64,000 nucleotides of DNA from Desmodesmus armatus (lineage: Eukaryota; Chlorophyta; Chlorophyceae; Sphaeropleales; Scenedesmaceae): contig VIIQ02000595.1 of NCBI GenBank assembly GCA_007449985.2, forward strand, positions 62,001-126,000, given 5' to 3'. The notes under the pieces are model-generated. The model had not been told where the DNA came from. It was given only the letters and a program-made list of their open reading frames with translations, and did not search any database. The translations under genes were made by a program, and so were the position numbers. This document shows positions 57,547-64,000 of this stretch, one piece after another. Every line of letters begins with the position of its first letter. Position 1 is the stretch's first letter.

Positions 57547-59283
57547 CACAGCAATTGGAAAACAGGTGTAACGGACAAAGTTGCTGCCAAAGCGAAGATG
57601 TGAGACAAGAAGCAGACGGACGAGCAACATGAGATAGGACATTAGGGCCCAGGGTGAAAAATGTCCACACCTCCTTGCTCCAGTACTGAGTGCAGTGCGG
57701 TGTATGGTGCCTTGAAGTGTGCTGCATCCGCCACCCCCGCTTCACACACACACTGCCTGCCCCCAGTCTCACCCCTAGGACGTGTCTTGCTTTGATCCAA
57801 ACCGTACCGCCGTGCTGAGGGTTTGAAAGTGCCATTCCTTGCTCTGCCCTTCTTGCCCCACCTGCCTTACTGTTCCCCCTCCCTCCCTCCCCCCCAGGCC
57901 CCAGGAAACCATACAGCACCCCCGCCCCGCCCCCCAAAAGCCCACCTGCTCCAGCACTGAGTGCAGTGCTGTGTATGGTGCCTTGAGGTGTGCTGCATCC
58001 GCCACCCCCGCTTCAAACACAAACTGGTCTGCCAGGTCAAAGCGGCCCTCACGGTACAGGTGCTCAGCAATAACCTGCGAGGCAGGCAGCAGCACACAGC
58101 AGTGTGTTGACACATGCAAGTCCTAGCTTATGCAGGTGTGGGAGGCAGGCAGGCAGGCAGGCGGGCAAACGGGACGGATGGGCGGTAGGTTTGCAAGTTG
58201 GCGGCAGCACACACTAGTCACAGTGTGTGCGATTGTGTTGCAGCCAGGATTGCATTGTGTATGCTAGGTGTACATAAAGGAAGCCTGCATGGTTCCGGTT
58301 TGTGTGCATGGTACGCGTTTGTGTGCATGGATACGTTTTGTGAGCATGATTCGGTTTTGTGTGCTGCAGTGCGTCCTTTGTGGCCGCTGCATGCGATGGT
58401 GTGCTGACCAAACGGTTATCACTGCTGGTTGGTCTGCTGCTCACCTTGTTGAGTGCTTGCTGGTCAAACTGTGTATTCTTCAGAGCCTTGCAGTGTGCCA
58501 GACCTCAACAGCGCTGCTAGCATGGAGTTTGAAGTCCAAATTCAAACCCATTTGAACGCACACACCTTGGCGGGACTGCTCACCTTATTTAGTGCTTGCT
58601 GGTCAAACTGGGTGTCCTTTAGGGCCTTGCAAATGTCTGTGGACGTGTCAAAAGCCTTGTCAAGGGCCTGCAGTCATGTCAGCACAAGCAACACCAGCAC
58701 CACACATGTCACACATGTCGATGCAAGTGTGACAAGCTTCACTTTTGTCAGCCTGCCAGCCGACGGGACCACCCAGCACGTCAGAGTCAGCATAGCAGCG
58801 GTGATGGGCCCCGCCACTGATTATCAACAGTGGCCACCCATCCTAACCGACACACAATGTCATCATCACAAGCGGCCCCCGACCCTTCGCCCCCCCCCCC
58901 CCCCTCCAAAACACCACCACCACCAGCATAGGGCAATCCTTTGTGTATGCAACACGCACTTCGTCATGTTGCACCACACGTATTGAAGGTATGACACACT
59001 GGCTGCTAGTCATGAGCAGCTACAAGCTTGTCTCACACACCTTGCTGAGCTTGTTGATGCTGCTGTGCAACTCCTTCGTGCTGCTGTTCATCTCCTTCTG
59101 AAGCCCCTGCTTCTCCGCCTGCGTCCTCAACTGCTGCAAAACATCGCACGTGGACCCCGCGAGTAGCTGCTGTCGCGACTGCTGTGCGAGCTGCATCAGC
59201 TGGTCCAGGCAGTCTGACACCTTGCTGGAGCACAGCTTCTGCTTCTTGATGACTTTGCCTGCCTCATCAAGTGCTGCATCCAT
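54337..59283 (-). CDS. RMD5: RMD5/RMND5-type E3 ubiquitin ligase subunit of the GID/CTLH complex (7 exons)
   Basis: Exons in coding order: 59283-59041, 58667-58584, 58074-57946, 57275-57091, 56556-56402, 55000-54799, 54493-54337. If one C/G is restored in exons 4, 5 and 7 all phases agree and the protein is 385 aa, the usual RMD5 length. A helical N-terminus (LDEAGKVIKKQKL...) is followed by LisH (VIAEHLYREGRFDLADQFVFEAG), CTLH/CRA (NLGPAL.WAQQHRSQL, FEFRLHELNFL, EIQRLMGCLLFV, PYADLL) and the degenerate RING ACPVSRDQST..NPPKLLPCNHVLC..KCPYCPMEA. In yeast and animals RMD5/RMND5 pairs with a MAEA/GID9 partner to ubiquitinate substrates. Copies of exons 2, 3, 4, 5 and 6 edges lie in the introns. 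Confidence 0.88.
54600..54670 (-). repeat. Copy of RMD5 exon 6 3' end
   Basis: Reads EFVYDSIVA, then a shifted version of SR.QST and GGGTG, paralleling EFVYHSIFACPVSRDQST at 54799-54860. Confidence 0.7.
55085..55160 (-). repeat. Copy of RMD5 exon 6 start (second copy)
   Basis: QAYDSLLAVTLAGGSVALPA with a CAG acceptor, 140 bases upstream of exon 6 (QAYDSPLAVTLAAGSVVLPA). Confidence 0.8.
55255..55335 (-). repeat. Copy of RMD5 exon 6 start (first copy)
   Basis: QAYDSPLAVTLAAGSVALPA LLKLA after GCGCAG, followed by a CAG run. It is more similar to the true exon than the middle copy. Confidence 0.8.
55715..55965. repeat. 23-bp minisatellite carrying eleven CACGTG palindromes
   Basis: About ten and a half near-identical 23-base units, each GAGTCACGTGGTC plus ATGTGGTTGT, in RMD5 intron 5. 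CACGTG is the G-box/E-box core. Readings through it on the plus strand are not genes. Confidence 0.92.
56060..56215 (-). repeat. Two decayed copies of RMD5 exon 5 3' end
   Basis: About 56152-56200 (GVAHDL..RPAALWDR) and 56070-56095 (FARQACSLMGQ in part) repeat EVAHEFARQACSLWDR. The second preserves GGGGCAG where the true exon has GGGACAG. Confidence 0.7.
56646..56715 (-). repeat. Copy of RMD5 exon 5 start
   Basis: ARHMGEIQRLMGCLLFV after TGCAG, then a TGA; parallels ARHMCEIQRLMGCLLFVDR at 56556. Confidence 0.8.
57362..57505 (-). repeat. Copy of RMD5 exon 4, internally deleted
   Basis: Reads IKAHNLGPAWAQQHRSQLSH, then a poly-T run, then sequence like the FRLHELNFLN part. It lacks the LD residues present in shifted form in the true exon. 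Confidence 0.75.
57660..57755 (-). repeat. Copy of RMD5 exon 3 3' end
   Basis: EAGVADAAHFKAPYTAL with a deletion near SVLEQ, paralleling EAGVADAAHLKAPYTALHS at 57946. Confidence 0.75.
58440..58500 (-). repeat. Copy of RMD5 exon 2 3' end
   Basis: CKAL.NTQFDQQALNK plus GTGAGC donor, with one mismatch base, 145 bases downstream of exon 2. Confidence 0.78.
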
Positions 59284-59837
59284 GCTGCTGGCTTTACAAT
59301 GTAATAGGCATGACTCAGTTTGCAGTGGATGTGACTGCTTGGATGGATCTGCTGTGTTGGGATCAGACAGCTCAGCTCATTCATACACCACCAGACGAGT
59401 GGTAGCTCCAAACGGCGGTCTGAACTCAATCAATACTGCGCTTTCCACTGCACTGCTGACGGTCCGAGTCGAGCAGCACCGAGTGGTTGTCAACCGTCAC
59501 CTGACAATTACTGAGCAGTCACTGAGGATTGCTCAGCTTGGTCCTGAAAGCTGACATTGCCTGTGATAGTGACCTTAGCCTTGTACCCCCTGCCTCGTCC
59601 CGCTACTCCTTCTGCCACAGTGACACCCCCCCCCCCCCCCTCCGCCAGCCTAGCAATAACTACAGGAGGCTTGTACATGCCGTTACAAGGCTTGTACATG
59701 CCGTCAGAGTTCACTGCTGACAAAATCCTCCAACACCTCCACACACACAGCCACACAGGCTCAGAATCCCTGATGCTGTAACGGCCTCCCTATTTCTAAG
59801 GACCGGCACACTGGCGCCCTCTTCCACTCCCAGCTAG

Positions 59838-59882
59838 CACTGCACTGCACTGCACTGCACTGCACTGCACTGCACTGCACTG
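59838..59882. repeat. (CACTG)9 microsatellite
   Basis: Nine perfect pentanucleotide units in the intergenic region. Confidence 0.9.
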
Positions 59883-60294
59883 TACTGTGGCACAGCTCTT
59901 GCAAACACCGGTGCCTGAGCTGATCGACAAGCAAACACACAGCCACAAACTGACAGAGCCACAGAGGGCAGCTATGCCAGCAGCGAAACAGCACAGGGGC
60001 CAAATTATACAAAGCCATCAATACAATTTGGGGTTTGACCTGGCCCGGGTCCAGTGGCAGTTGCTCTCAACCTGAAAGGGAGACCCACACATGTCATGAC
60101 ACAAAAGCCAAGCCTGGCCTTGGCTTTGGCCCCCAACAAAGGTGAAGTGTCAACATTTTGGACGAGGGCCAGGCAAGATGTGAACCCTACAATTGTGTAC
60201 ACACACAATGCATGCATGGCGCGGCAGTAGCAGATCGAGGTGCCATCACACCCCAGTAGCACTAGCGGCTTGACACAGTGATGTGTCTGACATT

Positions 60295-60365
60295 ATGCCT
60301 TCTGGAACACCCCAGGCACCAGCTCTGTGAGCCATTCAGGCTGTATAGCCATGACCCCCGTCAAA
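60295..60365 (-). repeat. Third surplus copy of helicase terminal exon end
   Basis: TGVMAIQPEWLTELVPGVFQKA then TAA. Full reading frame of the exon end is kept. Confidence 0.8.
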
Positions 60366-60534
60366 TCACACCACCACAACCCACGACGACGAAGGGCGGC
60401 ATGTCAAGCAGATGTTGCCTAGTACAGTTACATGCACCATGCATACACATGCCCGCAAGATGATGTACATGCCCGCAAGATGATGTAGCACCACAAAACC
60501 ACACACACACCACAGCACTATGGTCTGTGACACG

Positions 60535-60612
60535 CTACGCCCTCTGGAACACCCCAGGTGCCAGCTCTGTGAGCCAATCTGGCTGTATGGCCGTGACCCC
60601 CGTCATCTCGTA
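60535..60612 (-). repeat. Second surplus copy of helicase terminal exon end
   Basis: YEMTGVTAIQPDWLTELAP GVFQRA then TAG, identical in the core to the true exon. Confidence 0.8.
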
Positions 60613-60789
60613 CCACCAGGCGCCACTGTGGTGACCACAACCCACTGAAGAACGGCAACATGTCACAGCAGATGTGGTCCAGCACATGTGCATCCTCCGT
60701 GCATATATGGCATCACCACAGGAAAGGTGATATCACCACCACATGTGGCAGCACAGCACAACGGTCTGTGGCGCAGTGTTGTGTCTCAC

Positions 60790-60875
60790 GCTACGCCCTC
60801 TGGAACACCCCTGGTGCCAGCTCTGTGAGCCATTCTGGCTGTATGGCCGTGACCCCCGTCATCTCGTACCAGCCT
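60790..60875 (-). repeat. First surplus copy of helicase terminal exon end
   Basis: YEMTGVTAIQPEWLTELAP GVFQRA then TAG, 60 bases past the true stop. Confidence 0.8.
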
Positions 60876-60932
60876 CTTTGGAGCGGACACCTACTCACTG
60901 CCTGAACCCTGGCACCCTATCACACTGCTGCC

Positions 60933-63900
60933 TTACCCCCTCTGAAACACCCCTGGAGCCAGCTCCGTGAGCCAATCTGGCTGTATGGCAGTGACCCCCG
61001 TCATTTCGTACCAGCCCTCCTCACTCTGCTGGCAGCCCAGGAACAGCAGCAGCTGCGGCTGCGTGCGGAACAGCACAGACGAGGGGTGCACACGCAGCTT
61101 CAGCGGCCGACCTGCAGCAGCAGCAGCAGCAGCAGCAGCAGCACACAGGCTTGTGTCATAAGAATCTAGTGTAGTTACAACCCGTCACAGGGGGCTGACC
61201 TATCTATATTTGCAGCTCCTGCCACAGGAACACCCAAGCTTGCTGCAAAGCTGGGCAACATTAAAAGGAGCCAAAAGCAGTTGTAAGCACAAGACCATGC
61301 ATCAATAACAATGGCTCAGTGATCGAACTGCTGGACTTACGTGGCTGCACATGCCTCAGCAGGCGGTACACGTTGCTGCCAGCATCGTTGGCCCTAGTGG
61401 GGTCGTACTGCGTGTGGTCAAACTGCGCCGCATTCATGAACAGACCACATGTGACGGCCTTGCACACCTGCACGGGCGGTATCGCAACACACAAACACAC
61501 AGCGGTATGGTGATCGAAGGGCAAGAAGGTGTTTCTCCTGTGTGCCGACTTCCAGTGGTGATGATGATCCCACACCCCTTCCTCCCATATATACCCTCCT
61601 CTGCCACCTTCAAGCTGTGTGGCAAAGTGTCCAGCAAGAGCTAGCAACAACAGGCACCCCCCCCCCCTTTTCGGCCCCCATCCTCCACTCTCGCCCCTCC
61701 TCTCACCCTCCACCCCCACCCCCTCATCCCCACTTCCTCGTCCCCCTCGACTCTGCTGTAAAGTCCGCAGCCCCCAGGCGCTTCAGCTTGCAGCAAAGCT
61801 GCGGAAGAAAAACCCTTCCCCCCACCACCCGTGATGATGTTACGTCTGAGAAGGGTAGGAGAACACCCCCTCTCTTCCCTTGCCACCCCAAGGCAGGTTG
61901 CAATGACGGTGTCTCTCACCAGGTCAACATCCCCCTCAGCGCTGCTGTCGGTCCGCAGCCCCAGGCGCTTCAGCTTGCGACACAGATACTGAGACACCCC
62001 CGCCCTTCCACCCAAATCCTGTAGATGTGATGTCTGCCAGAAGGGGAGAGTGAGAAGGGGAAGAGATTACCCCCCCCCCTTCTGTACTTTTTTTGTCCTC
62101 TGTACTTCTCTTCCTGCAACTAACTCTCACCAGGCCCACGTCCCCCTCAGCGCTGCTGTCGGTGCGTAGCCCCAGGCGTTTCAGCTTGCGGTGCAGCTGC
62201 TGTGACACCTCTGCCGCACGCAGCATGCCGTGCTGGTGGACCCCATTGCGAGCAGACCTGCAGCAGCAGGTGTGCACACAGCCATGAGCACACAAACCTG
62301 CTGATTTGAGGGTGTCCTGGTGAGGAATACACAATTTCACGCCCCCCCCCCCACATACACACACCCCCTCACGCCCCCCCCCCCCCCCACACACACACAT
62401 GTGCACGCATGCAGTCTCTCTGTCGACACACACACATACACACACACTTCCCAGTGTCTACACATACAAACAGCATCAGCCCGATCAAATCCCCGTTCAG
62501 CAGTAGCGACCTTGGCCTGGGCAGCACCACACCATCTTTGCCCACAATTGCACTTGAAACACACAAGCTGAGGGTCTAGGTACGATCCCAAAACATAACT
62601 CCAGTACTATTTGTAGATGTAGTACGCCGGTGACTTCTGAACCCTACACATACCCACTCACCATCTGTGTGACTTGCCGTGCTCCAGCCACGCTCTGTGC
62701 ACATTGAGGAATGTGACCAGGTCCCCCCCCCTCCCGCCGCAGCAGCAAACTCAGCCTTGGCAGCATTCCAAGAAAACCTCATCGCTCACATGTCTGACTG
62801 ATTACACACCAAGATGAGGGTCCAGAGGCAAGCGCCAACCCCACACCAAACTACATTTAACCCCAAAAAACCTTCAACGTACGGCCCTACACATACCCAC
62901 TCACATCTGTGTGACTTGCCGTGCTCCAGCCATGCTCTGTGCACATTGAGGAATGTGACCAGGTCACCCTCAGCAGCAGCAAACTTGCCTTGGCAGCATC
63001 CAAGCCTTCTTGCCACCCACAACACCTGTCACGCAATTTGAAACATACTTGTCACAGCACATGTGTGAGAGAGTGACAGCATTCTGGCTACAGAGTCAAT
63101 GCAACAGTCAGCTAGATTTGTAATGCTGCATCACTAAATGTGCCTCTTTGTCAGCAAGCAGTAAGTACTTGGTGATGCAATAGCCAGCTGACTTGGAATG
63201 CCCAAGAGGCTTCTCACTCACCAGCCACACACTGGGTACTGACAGCACGTCTTCTTCTTCGTGGAGCATGCCTAGAAGCAAGCATGTTGCTAAGTGACTA
63301 AATGCAGTAACCAGCTGCAATGGACTTGTACTGCCCAAAACCTTTCATTTCTTCTCAAGTAGCAGGCATTCAACTCACCAGCAGCGGCCCACACACTGGG
63401 CACCGACAGCATGCCAGCTATCGTTAGCAGCTCCTGGCAGCAGCCAAAGCGGGTGCAGGCTGACAACAGTGCAGCACCTAGCTGAGGCTCTAGCGGGAGA
63501 GCTCTGCTAGAGGGAGGCCCACAGACTTGGTCAACCTGCAGCAGCAGCAGCAGCAGCAGCAACAGGGGCGGCAGCAGCAGCAGCGACGGCGGCAGCAGCA
63601 GTTGTTGTTGCAGCAACGGCAGGCAGCCGCGGGGGAAATGCAGGCAGCGGTTGTGCATACACGGGTGTATCCCCAATGGCATATCGACAAGTCGGCCCAC
63701 CGTGCATCGCTGTCGAGTGCCCCCAGTGCATGCAGCAGCTCAAGCCCCCTTCCACCTGAGTTGACTGGTAGTGGAGTGACAGCACCCTTGACACCCAACC
63801 CTATATGCCCCTGGTAAAACCAAAAAAAAAATGCCCTAGTGCCAATGTTAGTGCTCGACATGTCGGCCCACCTTCCATCGCTGCCGAGTGCCCCTCCCCC

Positions 63901-64000
63901 CGAGCTGCGTGCAGCAGCCGGCAAATCAACAGTACCAACATCAGTACCGGCCTCCATCAACAGTACCAACAACAGAAGGGGAGGTCTTGCGGGGTTGATG
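60933..64000 (-). CDS. DEAH-box RNA helicase, C-terminal part (5' end beyond right edge)
   Basis: Exons seen in coding order: about 63765-63698, 63535-63379, about 63010-62905, 62257-62131, 61467-61341, 61111-60933 (stop TAA). Family landmarks: LLHALGALDSDAR, LTKSVGLPLAEL..PLEPQLGAALL, CCQELLTIAGMLSVPSVW, GDLVTFLNVHRAWLEHGKSH, a shortened W-C-type motif, SQQLHRKLKRLGL, VCKAVTCGLFMNAAQF and the OB-fold end LRVHPSSVLFR...GVTAIQPDWLTELAPG. This is the winged-helix/ratchet/OB tail of DEAH helicases (DHX8/DHX33/DHX35/PRP22 group). The ATPase core lies outside the window, so splicing versus ribosomal role cannot be told. Frame breaks occur near 63495, 62987 and 62257, each curable by one extra C/G. 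Partial copies flank almost every exon. Confidence 0.85.
61760..62000 (-). repeat. Two copies of helicase exon 62257-62131 3' end
   Basis: LCRKLKRLGLRTDSSAEGDV DL with a GTGAGA donor at 61919-62000, and a shifted version of the same at 61750-61795. Confidence 0.75.
62480..62770 (-). repeat. Copies of helicase exon 63010-62905
   Basis: 62668-62765 repeats NAAKAEFAAA and, after a nine-base G run that breaks frame, VTFLNVHRAWLEHGKSH. A fainter trace (AAQAKVATAERGFD) is at 62480-62525. Confidence 0.75.
63140..63275 (-). repeat. Copy of helicase exon 63535-63379 3' end plus intron start
   Basis: VLSVPSVW and the GTGAGT donor, followed by intron sequence (GCCTCTTGGGCATTCCAAGT) resembling that after the true donor (63290-63360). 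Confidence 0.75.
63850..63950 (-). repeat. Copy of helicase exon around 63720
   Basis: CTGCTGCACGCA..CT.GG, then GGCACTCGGCAGCGATGGAA GGTGGGCCGAC, parallels the LLHALGALDSDAR exon end and donor, with a GGGGGGAGGG insertion. Confidence 0.65.

Larger units (their letters stand above)
59284..60932. other. Intergenic region between helicase and RMD5 genes
   Basis: It contains three surplus copies of the helicase terminal exon (60295-60870), a (CACTG)n microsatellite and the RMD5 promoter. TTACA at about 60425 may be the helicase TGTAA polyadenylation signal. No further gene is recognised. Confidence 0.5.

Overview
The window looks like nuclear DNA of a chlorophyte green alga, probably Chlamydomonadales. 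The evidence is a light-harvesting complex I gene (LHCA3), very intron-rich genes with small exons, heavy CAG/CTG triplet and poly-C/poly-G tracts, and a short TTTAGGG-type telomere-like tract. A Haematococcus-like genome is my best guess, but it is not shown by the sequence. There are no operons. All coding calls come from splicing exons by hand (AG acceptor, GT donor, phase agreement, match to family consensus).

Layout: (1) 139-438, minus, first exon of a secreted alpha/beta hydrolase running off the left edge. (2) 898-5291, plus, ten-exon DFR/CCR-like extended short-chain dehydrogenase. (3) 31052-8511, minus, nineteen-exon SMP + two-C2 protein (extended-synaptotagmin/plant-SYT type), about 1,160 aa, with a 7 kb repeat-filled intron. 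(4) A divergent promoter region, then 31548-38972, plus: a CCCH-finger exon, an uncertain exon, and a CCR4-type EEP nuclease with huge Q/S/A insertions. (5) 41163-44500, plus, LHCA3, seven exons, 268 aa. (6) 53187-46940, minus, strictosidine-synthase-like/APMAP propeller, ten exons. (7) 59283-54337, minus, RMD5-type subunit of the GID/CTLH ubiquitin ligase, seven exons. (8) 60933 to beyond 64000, minus, C-terminal part of a DEAH-box RNA helicase. Genes 2, 4 and 5 read without frame problems. Genes 3, 6, 7 and 8 each need at least one extra C/G to stay in frame.

The most striking feature is architectural. Nearly every gene carries direct, partial tandem copies of its own exon edges (splice site plus 20-120 nt of exon) inside the adjoining intron or just past the stop codon. 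Examples are four 78-nt in-frame copies in the SMP domain, three or four copies of the SMP C-terminal exon, six copies of the CCR4 terminal-exon start, four copies of a strictosidine-synthase exon, three copies of an RMD5 exon, and three extra copies of the helicase terminal exon beyond its stop. Many true 3' splice sites abut (CTG)n or poly-C tracts. Together these suggest a genome in which short tandem duplication around splice sites is a continuing process, with possible consequences for intron gain, exon shuffling and isoform variety. The genes are functionally unrelated to each other.
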